From assembly GCA_903909215.1 (NCBI GenBank), contig CAIVUX010000018.1, positions 33,952 to 97,951 on the forward strand: a stretch of 64,000 nt of DNA, read 5' to 3'. Positions 30,667-39,468 of the stretch are shown piece after piece. Under the pieces are notes generated by a model that was not told where the DNA came from, made no database searches, and was given only the letters and a program-made list of their open reading frames with translations. Made by a program: the position numbers and the translations under genes. This DNA comes from an uncultured Ferrovum sp. GTDB taxonomy: Bacteria; Pseudomonadota; Gammaproteobacteria; Burkholderiales; Ferrovaceae. Numbering within the stretch: position 1 is the first letter of the stretch; each line of letters begins with the position of its first letter.

Positions 30667-31950
30667 TCAGGCGCGTGCGTCTTCGTAAATCAGGAAACCG
30701 CCCACAATGGTGTGTGACGCCTTACCTAATAAGGGTAAATTAATGAACGGCGTATTTTTGCCTTGGCTCTTAAGGCTTTGTGGGGTAACCACCCATTCAC
30801 GCTCGGCATCAAAAATACATAAATCCGCATTACTGCCCAAGCTTAACTGGCCACCGGCCACGCCTAAAATGCGGGCTGGGTCACAGGTCACGCGCGCTAA
30901 GGCTTGTGGTAATGGGATTTTATCTTCACGCGCCCACTTTAATACCAAAGGCAGTAACAGTTCCAGCCCAGTGGCCCCGGTTTCAGAATTCTCGAAAGGC
31001 ACTTGCTTGCCATTGTCATCCACTGGAGAGTGGTCGGACACCAAAGCGTCCACCGTGCCGTCGGCCAGTCCGGCGCGCAAGGCATCACGATCGCGCGTAC
31101 TGCGCAGTGGCGGAATTAAATGACAATTGGAATTGAAGTAGCCTAAGTCGTGTTCAGAGAGATGTAAATGATTAATGGATACGTCGCAGGTCAGTGGCAA
31201 GCCTTCCACTTTGGCGGCACGCACCAACTCAACCCCCGCTGCACTGGACAAGCGGCACAGATGCACACGCGCACCGGTGTGGCGCATGAGATGCACAATA
31301 GTAGAAATGGCAATGGTCTCACTGCAGGTGGGCACCGCGGGCAATCCCAAACGGGTAGCCACTTCGCCATCATGGGCCACACCATTTTTACCCAGATGCG
31401 CATCGCGTGGTTGCAACCAAACCGAAAAACCAAAAGTTGCGGCATACTCCATGGCACGTGCCAATACTTGGGTGTCTGCTAGAGGGCTGTTGGCTTGCGA
31501 AAAAGCCACGCATCCCGCATCGCGCAACTCGCCCATTTCGGTGAGACGCTGTCCTTGCAATTGCTGCGTGAGTGCACCCAATGGATATACATTGGTTTGA
31601 TTGCGACCCTTAGCGCGATGCTTCAACATTTCCACCAAGCCCGGCTCATCCAAGGGCGGGTCGGTATCGGGCGGACAAGAAAGGCTGGTCACACCCCCCA
31701 CAGTGGCAGCAAACATTTCACTTTCGAGAGTGGCCAAATATTCAAAACCCGGTTCGCGCAATCGCGCAGCCATGTCCACCAAGCCGGGGGCGACAATTTT
31801 TCCACGCGCATCAACCACACGGTTAGCACCGAAGCGTTCCGGCCCTTGCCCTAAACCCACAATTTTACCAGCCGCAATAAATACGTCCTGCACCATATCC
31901 GTATCCGTGGCGGGATTAATGACGCGTCCGTTGGTGATTTGAATCTTCAT
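30667..31950 (-). CDS. pyrC': Dihydroorotase homologue PyrC' (probably inactive, ATCase partner)
   Basis: The 427-residue protein has the class I dihydroorotase fold and neighbours (APGLVDM at 54-60, LREPG at 64-68, then a LVSDHSP segment). However, the metal-binding His-x-His that should occupy residues 61 and 63 is Ala61 and Arg63. The same loss defines the Pseudomonas-type PyrC', a non-catalytic partner that assembles with aspartate transcarbamoylase. pyrB lies 15 bp upstream in the same operon, as expected. A genuine dihydroorotase should be encoded elsewhere. The fold and pairing are seen; the lack of activity is inferred. Confidence 0.9.
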   Translation of the reverse strand: MKIQITNGRVINPATDTDMVQDVFIAAGKIVGLGQGPERFGANRVVDARGKIVAPGLVDMAARLREPGFEYLATLESEMFAATVGGVTSLSCPPDTDPPLDEPGLVEMLKHRAKGRNQTNVYPLGALTQQLQGQRLTEMGELRDAGCVAFSQANSPLADTQVLARAMEYAATFGFSVWLQPRDAHLGKNGVAHDGEVATRLGLPAVPTCSETIAISTIVHLMRHTGARVHLCRLSSAAGVELVRAAKVEGLPLTCDVSINHLHLSEHDLGYFNSNCHLIPPLRSTRDRDALRAGLADGTVDALVSDHSPVDDNGKQVPFENSETGATGLELLLPLVLKWAREDKIPLPQALARVTCDPARILGVAGGQLSLGSNADLCIFDAEREWVVTPQSLKSQGKNTPFINLPLLGKASHTIVGGFLIYEDARA

Positions 31951-31965
31951 GAACGGTTTCCTATC

Positions 31966-32916
31966 TCACTTGCCGGACAAAATGGACATGACGGCCATAC
32001 GCACCGCAATGCCAAAGGTCACTTGGGACAAAATAACTGACTGCGCACCGTCGGCCACTTCAGAATCAATCTCCACCCCACGATTCATGGGACCTGGATG
32101 CATAACAATGGCGTCGGGCTTGGCGCGCGCCAATTTGTCGGGAGTTAGACCATAGTATTTAAAGTATTCATCGCGACTGGGCAGTAGAGCGCCATTCATG
32201 CGCTCGTTTTGCAGGCGCAACATAATGACCACGTCCACATCTTTTAAACCCAACATCATGTCATGAAACACGCGCACCCCAAGCTTTTCCACATCACGCG
32301 GCATTAGGGTTTTGGGGCCAATCACCCGCACTTCAGGAACACCCAAAGTGGTTAGCGCATGGATTTGTGAGCGCGCCACCCGTGAGTGCAATACATCGCC
32401 CACAATGGCCACCTTCAAGTTTTCGAAGCGGCCTTTAAAGTTGCGAATGGTATACATGTCCAGAAGTGCTTGTGTGGGATGGGCATGGCGGCCATCGCCG
32501 GCGTTAATCACATGAATTCCAGAGGACACATGATTGGCGATTAAATGTGCCGCTCCGCTCTCGGCGTGGCGCACCACAAACATGTCCGCTTGCATGGCCG
32601 AGAGGTTGTCCACGGTGTCGAGCAAGGTTTCCCCTTTGCTCTGACTAGAATCGCTCACATTGAGGTTAATGACATCAGCGGACAATCGCTTGGCCGCAAT
32701 CTCAAAGGTGGTGCGCGTGCGTGTGGAGGGCTCGAAGAATAAGTTAAATACCGATTTGCCTTGCAGGTGGGGCACTTTTTTAATTTCTTGCTGAGCCACA
32801 TGCTCAAACGATTTTGCAGTATCCAGAATGTGGAACAGAATCGGTTTCGGCAACCCCTCAATCGTGAGCAGGTGCTGCAATTTGCCATCGCTGTTGAGTT
32901 GCGGGTTGCCATTCAT
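31966..32916 (-). CDS. pyrB: Aspartate carbamoyltransferase catalytic subunit
   Basis: It catalyses the committed step of pyrimidine synthesis, joining carbamoyl phosphate and aspartate. The 316 residues contain the carbamoyl-phosphate motif [10 protein letters not shown] at about 63-72 and the HPTQALLDM motif. The [12 protein letters not shown]-terminal region is present. The start overlaps the ruvX stop as ATGA. No regulatory subunit (pyrI) is nearby. Pairing with PyrC' suggests the dodecameric class A-type enzyme known from Pseudomonas. Confidence 0.96.
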   Translation of the reverse strand: MNGNPQLNSDGKLQHLLTIEGLPKPILFHILDTAKSFEHVAQQEIKKVPHLQGKSVFNLFFEPSTRTRTTFEIAAKRLSADVINLNVSDSSQSKGETLLDTVDNLSAMQADMFVVRHAESGAAHLIANHVSSGIHVINAGDGRHAHPTQALLDMYTIRNFKGRFENLKVAIVGDVLHSRVARSQIHALTTLGVPEVRVIGPKTLMPRDVEKLGVRVFHDMMLGLKDVDVVIMLRLQNERMNGALLPSRDEYFKYYGLTPDKLARAKPDAIVMHPGPMNRGVEIDSEVADGAQSVILSQVTFGIAVRMAVMSILSGK

Positions 32917-33413
32917 AGTGGGTGTGACTCCAGATAACTGTGCAGAATAATGGCTGCGGCTGCGCCATGCTCTGCTGCCGCACGATCTTGCGCCCTAAGG
33001 CCCTGTTCGCGCAAGAGGCTATCTGCTTCTAGGGAGGTGTAGCGCTCGTCTACCAGGGCCGTAGGCAAACCTGAAGTGGACGCCAATTCCGTGGCAAAGT
33101 TCCGGCAGCGCCGGCTACTTTCTTGCTCGGCCCCATCCGCATCTAGGGCCAAACCCACCACCAACATCACAGGCTCCCATTCCTTAAGCAGTCGTTTTAT
33201 GGCCGTTGAGCGCGCCTCCCGTGTAAGGGCGGTAAGGGTGCCCAAGGAACGGCAAATACCTGTGCCCAAGTCTCCAATCGCCACCCCTGTGTATTTTAAA
33301 CCGTAATCAAAAGCCAGCACGGGACCTTGCTTGGGATAGGCCGTAGGTGTGGATTGGGTCAGCGCGCTTGGAGGCACGGTGGGCACAGAAGCCTCAGGCA
33401 TGCCCTGCCTCAC
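32913..33413 (-). CDS. ruvX: Putative Holliday junction resolvase RuvX/YqgF
   Basis: This RNase H-like nuclease family member is linked to 16S rRNA 5' processing and Holliday junction resolution. It has 166 residues from a GTG at 33413, or 162 from the ATG at 33401. Motifs are [17 protein letters not shown] (first catalytic Asp), [10 protein letters not shown], and [10 protein letters not shown]. It overlaps yqgE upstream and pyrB downstream, in the conserved order yqgE-ruvX-pyrB-pyrC'. Confidence 0.92.
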   Translation of the reverse strand: MRQGMPEASVPTVPPSALTQSTPTAYPKQGPVLAFDYGLKYTGVAIGDLGTGICRSLGTLTALTREARSTAIKRLLKEWEPVMLVVGLALDADGAEQESSRRCRNFATELASTSGLPTALVDERYTSLEADSLLREQGLRAQDRAAAEHGAAAAIILHSYLESHPL

Positions 33414-33954
33414 CCGACAAATGGGTTAAATTAATGCCCAGCAGATCCATGGCTGCAGAGAAACGTGTTTCAGCAGAGCGCTCAAACACCACATCCATAT
33501 GCGCTTCAACCGTTAACCAGCTGTTAAGCTTGATTTCTTCTTCCAATTGCCCGGCCTCCCAGCCCGCATAACCCAAAGAGATCAATACTCCTTTGGGCAT
33601 TTCACCTCGGGCCAGTTCTTCCAAGATATCCTTGGAAGTGGTCAGGCCCACTTGGTCTGTAACGCGCAGGGTAGAACGGTAATGTCCCAAGGGGGAATGC
33701 AGCACAAAACCGCGATCGGTTTGTACGGGGCCGCCAAAATACACAGGTGATTGGGCTAGGCCTTGCTGATCCAGGGGGATATTGATTTGGTCAAAGAGGT
33801 TTTGCATGGTGATATCCGTGGGGCGGTTCACCACCAGACCGATAGCGCCATTCTCGTCATGACGGCAAATATAGGTAAGAGTTCGGGAAAAATTCAAATC
33901 CTGCATCGCCGGCATGGCGATGAGAAAGTGATTCGTAAGGTTGACCGGACCCAT
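33394..33954 (-). CDS. yqgE: YqgE/AlgH family protein
   Basis: The 186-residue protein belongs to the UPF0301 (YqgE/AlgH) family, of uncertain function. It begins MGPVNLTNHFLIAMPAM and contains FSRTLTYICRHDENGAIGLVVNRP, VYFGGPVQTDRGFVLH, and a GYAGWEAGQLE segment, all diagnostic. It is the first gene of the yqgE-ruvX-pyrB-pyrC' run and is divergent from the photolyase gene, with only 56 bp between the two starts. Confidence 0.94.
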   Translation of the reverse strand: MGPVNLTNHFLIAMPAMQDLNFSRTLTYICRHDENGAIGLVVNRPTDITMQNLFDQINIPLDQQGLAQSPVYFGGPVQTDRGFVLHSPLGHYRSTLRVTDQVGLTTSKDILEELARGEMPKGVLISLGYAGWEAGQLEEEIKLNSWLTVEAHMDVVFERSAETRFSAAMDLLGINLTHLSGEAGHA

Positions 33955-34010
33955 ATGGAGTATTATCGCATAGTCTAGGCCAAAGGCCGAATTGAATACA
34001 GACCCGACCC

Positions 34011-35453
34011 GTGACCCAAACCCACCTTCAATCTTCAGGCAGCGCCCTATTCTGGTTCCGTCGCGATCTGCGTGACGAGGATAACGCAGGCCTTAGTGCC
34101 GCCTTGAACGCCCATGGTCGTGTTTATTGCGTTTTTGTCTTTGATCGCAACATCTTGCAAGAGCTTCCTGCGCGTACCGATCGTCGCGTGGAGTTTATTT
34201 GGCACAGTGTGCATGAGTTGCATGCATCCCTTCAGCGCCAAGGGGGTGGGTTGATCACGTTACACGGAGTGGCACAAGTCTGCATTCCCACTTTGGCGCA
34301 GGAACTTGGCGTGCAAGCGGTCTATATCAATCACGATTATGAACCGGCTGCGCAGGCGCGCGACAATGAGATAGCAGAACAATTGGCCGCTCATGGAATT
34401 GCCCTTCACAGCAGGCGCGATCAAGTGATTTTTGAAAAACGGGAACTGCTCACGCAGGGGGGTACCCCTTTTACGGTATTCACACCCTATCGCAATGCTT
34501 GGCTAAAGGCATTCGATGATGAGCGCATGCGTCGCCATGTCATACAACCTGCTTATTTGGCACCGGATCCACTAAAGCGCTGCTTGCCCACATTGTCTGA
34601 ATTGGGCTTTGAAAAAACCAATTTATTGGCTCTCGGTATTGCCCCAGGCATGAGCGGCGCACAAAAAATGTTGAACGATTTTATGCCGCGCATGGGCCAA
34701 TACCATGAGCGCCGCGATTATCCCGGTGTGCGTGGCGTGTCGTACTTATCGGTTCACTTGCGCTTTGGCACTGTTTCGCTGCGCGAACTGGTGCGCCGCG
34801 CGCGCGCCGAAGACAATTTAGGGGCCGCCTGTTGGTTAAACGAACTGATTTGGCGCGACTTTTATTTTTCCATTCTGTTTAATTTTCCGCATGTGGTCAC
34901 GAACACATTCAAACCTCAATGGAACGACTTGGTTTATGACAACCGACCCGATTTATTTGAGGCTTGGAAAACCGGTTGCACAGGCTACCCCTTGGTGGAT
35001 GCCGCCATGCGTCAATTGGCCCAAACAGGTTTTATGCATAATCGCCTGCGCATGATTGCCGCTTCGTTCTTGATAAAAGATTTGGGAATTGATTGGCGTT
35101 GGGGGGAGCGCCACTTTGCGGAACAATTAAATGACTTCGACCTCTCGGCCAACAACGGAGGCTGGCAATGGTCGGCTTCCACAGGCTGTGATGCGCAGCC
35201 CTGGTTTCGTTTATTTAACCCTGTTACACAATCAAAACGTTTCGACGCAGAAGGGCATTTCATTCGGCGCTATCTACCGCAATTGGCCCAAGTACCCAGC
35301 GCACATATTCATGCCCCTTGGTCGCTTACCCCTATAGAGCAAAGTACCATGGGCTGTGTGATTGGCGTGGATTACCCAGCGCCTATAGTAGACCATGCCA
35401 TTGCGCGAGAAAAAACCTTAGCGCGTTATAAGCGCGTGGCGCACAATCACTGA
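34011..35453 (+). CDS. phr: Deoxyribodipyrimidine photolyase
   Basis: This light-driven FAD enzyme repairs cyclobutane pyrimidine dimers. The 480 residues start from a GTG at 34011, giving SALFWFRRDLRDEDNAGL. The C-terminal FAD/DNA-binding region has LIWRDFYFSIL, RWGERHFAEQLNDFDLSANNGGWQW (shortened here) and an STGCDAQPWFRLFNP stretch typical of class I CPD photolyases. It converges with tonB, with a 7-bp overlap. It suggests exposure to sunlight. Confidence 0.95.
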   Translation: MTQTHLQSSGSALFWFRRDLRDEDNAGLSAALNAHGRVYCVFVFDRNILQELPARTDRRVEFIWHSVHELHASLQRQGGGLITLHGVAQVCIPTLAQELGVQAVYINHDYEPAAQARDNEIAEQLAAHGIALHSRRDQVIFEKRELLTQGGTPFTVFTPYRNAWLKAFDDERMRRHVIQPAYLAPDPLKRCLPTLSELGFEKTNLLALGIAPGMSGAQKMLNDFMPRMGQYHERRDYPGVRGVSYLSVHLRFGTVSLRELVRRARAEDNLGAACWLNELIWRDFYFSILFNFPHVVTNTFKPQWNDLVYDNRPDLFEAWKTGCTGYPLVDAAMRQLAQTGFMHNRLRMIAASFLIKDLGIDWRWGERHFAEQLNDFDLSANNGGWQWSASTGCDAQPWFRLFNPVTQSKRFDAEGHFIRRYLPQLAQVPSAHIHAPWSLTPIEQSTMGCVIGVDYPAPIVDHAIAREKTLARYKRVAHNH

Positions 35454-36184
35454 CCGCTGCTAATGGCGCTGCCCGCATGAACAAAATTAAAGGTGCGAGT
35501 AATGCTGATCAAATCGGCTTCTGCTTTCATGGCTTCACTAAAAGGCTGAAAGGGAGAAGCCATCTGCACAATACGCCGCGCCGCCTGATCTAAATCGCTG
35601 CTACCCGAGGATGTCCTGATGTCCACTTGAACTAATTTTCCATCAGGGTTAATAGTGGCCGTAAGGCGCACGCTGCCATAAAGAGCATGGCCATTTACAG
35701 GCGGTGGATAATTTACCGTTCCCACAGCTTCCACTTTTCTGCCATAAGACTCTTCGTAGGAACCAAATATCGCATCGCGGTTTTGCGGCGTGAGAGCGCG
35801 CACCCGCATTCCCGCATTGGGGTCTTGGGTTTCAAGACGCGCCATCTGCAGGCTGCGCGAACGAAGATCATCTAAGGCCGGTGCGGGCAGAGCGGTGCTT
35901 TGGGCTGTGTTAAGCGCCGAATGTGTTGCGGCAGTTGTAACGCGCTTTGTTGTCTTAACAGGCTTAACCGCTTGAACCGCTTTACCAGCGGTGGCGCGCA
36001 GGGGAGGCGCAGAAACAGCAGGAGCAGGAGCGCTGATGGGAGCGGGGGGCGGTGCTTGCAACACCACCGTAAGCGAATCTGTTGAGCCAACGCCGCCACT
36101 GTAATTCGGCATTTTTATGCTAATCAGCAACACCCCATGCACAAGGAGGGAAATCAGTAGCGCCCACACCCACACGTGCTTCAT
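35447..36184 (-). CDS. TonB family protein
   Basis: The 245-residue protein, from the ATG at 36184, has a short cytoplasmic start, one transmembrane helix (WVWALLISLLVHGVLLISI), a Pro/Ala-rich periplasmic spacer (about 45-120) and a C-terminal TonB-like domain (YPPPVNGHALYGSVRLTATINPDG, shortened here). Its start overlaps the rnb stop as ATGA. No exbB/exbD or receptor is near, so its partner transporter is unknown. It could be a TonB paralogue with a specialised role. Confidence 0.82.
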   Translation of the reverse strand: MKHVWVWALLISLLVHGVLLISIKMPNYSGGVGSTDSLTVVLQAPPPAPISAPAPAVSAPPLRATAGKAVQAVKPVKTTKRVTTAATHSALNTAQSTALPAPALDDLRSRSLQMARLETQDPNAGMRVRALTPQNRDAIFGSYEESYGRKVEAVGTVNYPPPVNGHALYGSVRLTATINPDGKLVQVDIRTSSGSSDLDQAARRIVQMASPFQPFSEAMKAEADLISITRTFNFVHAGSAISSGQ

Positions 36185-38049
36185 GGGGCCACCAATGGCG
36201 GCGCTGGGTCTGACCCCAAAATGTCTTTGAGGTGACACACCACAGTGATGTCCCACAGATTAATACGTTCCACCGTCACCCGCACAGCCGTTCCTGGCGA
36301 CACGTCATGCGCCCCGGTGACGCGCGTAACAAAGGGAAGGCCTTTTAGACGGGCCATACCCTCACGCAGCATCAGTGCGTCGCATTCTTCAACCGACTCT
36401 TGTTGCAACCAACGCAAGCTCCAGTAACGCTCCATATTGCGCTGAAATTCGTTATAAGCGTCATAGGCTACTTCAAACTGACGAGCAATTAAGGAAAGAT
36501 CATCTTCGGATGTTGAGAAAGGAGCGGGAGCTGAAGACAGCAACGCCACCAACTGCCACTGATTCACCAAATCCACATAACGGCGCAAGGGCGAACTGGA
36601 CCATGCGTATTGCGCCACACCCAACCCTTGATGAGGCGCGGCTTTGGTGGAGAGGCTGGTTTTGCCGCTCACTTGTGTACGAAACAAACCTGGATATTCT
36701 GAATCCACTAAAAGCTTGCCCCATACCGTATTCACTTCAATCATCAGTTCCGCCACCAAGGTATCCAGAGGCGATCCGCGTGGACGCTGACTGATCTCTA
36801 CACGATCGTCTGTAATAGTAAAATTGAAATCAAGAAACTGCATAGGCGGTTTGTCTTTTTCACCACGTGCCACTGCCAATGATTTCGCCAGTTGCCACAA
36901 CACTTGCAACGGTTCTCCATAGGCGTGGCCATCTAGTGCACCGCCCGCTTCAAATAAGGGCTCCAATTCATGCAAACGTAAGTTGGCAGCCACATGAATG
37001 CGTTCCACAAACGACTCGCGCGCGACTACAGCAAGGTCAGATTTTTTTACCGTTAAATACAAGGAGAGCGCAGGGCATAAGCGATCGGCTGCAAGTGTGA
37101 ACGCGTTAATCACAGCATCGGGCAGCATGGGAATTTTGCCCCCCGGCATGTACACGGTGGACAAACGCTGACGGGCCACATGGTCTAATTCAGAGCTTGG
37201 CGAAAAACCCAACCCAGGGGCTGCGATATGAATACCAATGCGCCAGTGATCGGCATCCTGATCACTCACACTAAAAGCATCGTCAATTTCAGTGGTACTG
37301 ACATCGTCAATGCTAAAGGCTTGGGCGTTGCTTTTTGGCCAGCGGTCGTGGTTTTGCACCAAATCCGCTGCGCTGTCCGTGGGAAGAGGGCCAAAATACT
37401 CATGCTGAAATCGGCCTTCATGCCAAGCCCGACTATCTTTGATTGCACCACAATGGGCCAACACCTGCGGAATGGTAAGGTGCATCACCGCACTGGCAGA
37501 CTCTAGGGTTTTATAGGCCAGCGTATTTTTATCCGGCTGATAGAGTAATGCATTCAAGTCCTTCATTAACCAATCGGGCATACGCCCGGCTTGAATATCT
37601 ACTAATGCCATCTGCTTTTGCGTTTCTTGCACGCGCTTTTTTTCTAGGCCTTGTAGTGCTGCACGCAAATTTACTTCCGGCGCCGGGCGATAAACACCAC
37701 GTGTTTTTTTATAAAAATAAAGTGATGATTCATGCAGGCGCAGCAATGCACTGGCTAACTCTACAGCGCTAGGTGCATGACCAAAATAATCTCGTGCCAA
37801 CGCTTCAAAACCAATTTCTGTATTGGGCGTGCTGCAAGACCATAAAAATTCTGGGTCAATGGTGTCAGCCAGTTGTTGGGCGTCACGCAGCAAATCACCC
37901 GCAGAAGTCGAATCGAAGCGCAGCAATATTTGCGCCGCCTTTATTTTTCCGCGTTTTCCATGAGGGAACTCTACTTGCAAGGTGCTGGAATGATCAGCCA
38001 GAATTACCCCCGCTTTTAATACACCTTCTTCCTCAAAGAAAACGTTCAT
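36181..38049 (-). CDS. RNB-domain ribonuclease (RNase II family)
   Basis: The 622-residue protein has the RNB catalytic domain with FSIDDVSTTEIDDAFSV near residue 248, including the aspartates that bind magnesium, plus GDHxxx-type helices further on (SSPLRRYVDLVNQ). It is an RNase II-like 3'-5' exoribonuclease, but the ends differ from E. coli RNase II and a clear S1 domain is not evident. It is coupled to mpl upstream and tonB downstream by ATGA overlaps. The final codons (LGSDPAPP) overlap a one-mismatch repeat copy at 36205-36217. Confidence 0.88.
   Translation of the reverse strand: MNVFFEEEGVLKAGVILADHSSTLQVEFPHGKRGKIKAAQILLRFDSTSAGDLLRDAQQLADTIDPEFLWSCSTPNTEIGFEALARDYFGHAPSAVELASALLRLHESSLYFYKKTRGVYRPAPEVNLRAALQGLEKKRVQETQKQMALVDIQAGRMPDWLMKDLNALLYQPDKNTLAYKTLESASAVMHLTIPQVLAHCGAIKDSRAWHEGRFQHEYFGPLPTDSAADLVQNHDRWPKSNAQAFSIDDVSTTEIDDAFSVSDQDADHWRIGIHIAAPGLGFSPSSELDHVARQRLSTVYMPGGKIPMLPDAVINAFTLAADRLCPALSLYLTVKKSDLAVVARESFVERIHVAANLRLHELEPLFEAGGALDGHAYGEPLQVLWQLAKSLAVARGEKDKPPMQFLDFNFTITDDRVEISQRPRGSPLDTLVAELMIEVNTVWGKLLVDSEYPGLFRTQVSGKTSLSTKAAPHQGLGVAQYAWSSSPLRRYVDLVNQWQLVALLSSAPAPFSTSEDDLSLIARQFEVAYDAYNEFQRNMERYWSLRWLQQESVEECDALMLREGMARLKGLPFVTRVTGAHDVSPGTAVRVTVERINLWDITVVCHLKDILGSDPAPPLVAP
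36205..36217. repeat. One-mismatch palindromic repeat copy near the end of the RNB gene
   Basis: TGGGTCTGACCCC differs from the repeat by its first base. It is read as GSDP in the C-terminal tail of the ribonuclease, 24 bp before the stop codon. It may be an eroded copy or the remnant of a pair. Confidence 0.6.
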
Positions 38050-39425
38050 GAGCGTGCACGCTGCGTCAACTGCTCAAGAATTTTAGTGTGAATGCCTCCA
38101 AAACCGCCATTGCTCATCACCAGAATATGGTCTCCAGGCTTAGTGCTTCTGACAATTCTGGCTATCAAGTCATCAAGGTTGCTTTCAATATGTAATTTTT
38201 TTCCCAATGGTTGCAATGCAGCTCCCACATCCCAGCCCAAATCAGCGCTGTAACAATACACCTGATCCGCAATGGATAAGCTGGGCGCCAAAGCATCCGC
38301 CCAAACCCCTTGTTTCATGGTGTTGGAGCGCGGCTCAATTACAGCCAGAATGCGAGTATCGCCCACTTTTTCGCGCAGTCCGGCCAGGGTAGTTTTAATG
38401 GCGGTGGGGTGATGGGCAAAGTCGTCATACACCGTTACACCGGCTGCCATGCCACGCACTTCCATGCGCCTTTTAATGCCTTTAAATTGTTGCAGAGCTT
38501 GTAGTGCTGTTTCTTGTGTAATACCCATATAACTAACAGCGCTTATGACGGCTAATGCATTCAGTCGGTTATGCTCGCCCAGCATAGGGGTCAGACCCCA
38601 TTCAACCAAGGGGTCAGTAATGGGGTCAGACCCCGCATGGGGTCTGACCCCATTACTGACCCCGTTACCACCGAAATAGCGCACTGGCGTCCAACATCCT
38701 TTTTCTATGACGCGCCCCAAGTTGTCATCGCATTCATTTACCACCAACAAGCCCTGATGGGGCACGGTGCGCACCAAGTGGTGAAATTGCGTGATGATGG
38801 CTTCAAGGTTTGGAAAAATATCGGCATGGTCATATTCCAAATTATTGAGTATGGCCACGCGTGGACGGTAATGAACAAACTTAGAGCGCTTATCAAAAAA
38901 TGCAGTGTCGTATTCGTCCGCCTCAATCACGAACCAGGGTCTGACCCCGATGGTGTTTTCCGTGGAAAACTGGGCGGGTAGGCGCGCTGAAATGCCAAAA
39001 TTACTGGGCACACCGCCAATTAAAAACCCGGGCTGCAAGCCCGATTCATACAACACCCATGCGGCAATGGAGGCTGTGGTGGTTTTTCCGTGGGTGCCGG
39101 CTACGGCCAATACTTGACAATGTTCTAAGATATGTTCGGACAACCATTGAGGGCCGGACACATAAGGTAGGCCAAGGTCCAAGATGGCCTCCATGAGGGG
39201 GTTGCCGCGGGAGACCACGTTGCCAATCACGTACAAATCCGGTTTTAGGTTGATTTGATCCGCGCCAAATCCCTCTACCAAGGTAATGCCTTGTTCTGTG
39301 AGTTGGGTGCTCATGGGCGGGTATACGTGGACATCACAGCCGGTCACCCGATGGCCAGCCGCTTGGGCCAGCACCGCAACGCCGCCCATAAAAGTGCCGC
39401 AAACCCCTAAGATATGAATATGCAT
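38046..39425 (-). CDS. mpl: UDP-MurNAc:L-Ala-gamma-D-Glu-meso-DAP ligase
   Basis: It reattaches recycled murein tripeptide to UDP-MurNAc in peptidoglycan recycling. The 459 residues carry the Mur ligase P-loop VAGTHGKTTTASI near residue 108, EADEYDTAFFDKRSKF, GEHNRLNAL and YDDFAHHPTAIKTTL. Between VRYFGG and GEHN the expected central-domain sequence is replaced by about 29 residues (NGVSNGVRPHAGSDPITDP and onward) encoded by a repeat cluster, while total length stays near that of E. coli Mpl (457). Whether the enzyme stays fully active is uncertain. The stop overlaps the rnb start. Confidence 0.93.
   Translation of the reverse strand: MHIHILGVCGTFMGGVAVLAQAAGHRVTGCDVHVYPPMSTQLTEQGITLVEGFGADQINLKPDLYVIGNVVSRGNPLMEAILDLGLPYVSGPQWLSEHILEHCQVLAVAGTHGKTTTASIAAWVLYESGLQPGFLIGGVPSNFGISARLPAQFSTENTIGVRPWFVIEADEYDTAFFDKRSKFVHYRPRVAILNNLEYDHADIFPNLEAIITQFHHLVRTVPHQGLLVVNECDDNLGRVIEKGCWTPVRYFGGNGVSNGVRPHAGSDPITDPLVEWGLTPMLGEHNRLNALAVISAVSYMGITQETALQALQQFKGIKRRMEVRGMAAGVTVYDDFAHHPTAIKTTLAGLREKVGDTRILAVIEPRSNTMKQGVWADALAPSLSIADQVYCYSADLGWDVGAALQPLGKKLHIESNLDDLIARIVRSTKPGDHILVMSNGGFGGIHTKILEQLTQRARS
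38587..38663. repeat. Compound palindromic repeat inside mpl
   Basis: Exact copies lie at 38587-38599, 38622-38634 and 38639-38651. The last two form the core of a perfect inverted repeat with 25-bp arms (38610-38634 and 38639-38663) and the 4-nt loop GCAT. A fourth, one-mismatch copy (AGGGTCTGACCCC) lies at 38936-38948 in the same gene. All are read through in frame. Confidence 0.94.
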
Positions 39426-39468
39426 GGTGCGCTATTTTCGCATGGAAGCAGCGACCAAGGGTGAAGGA

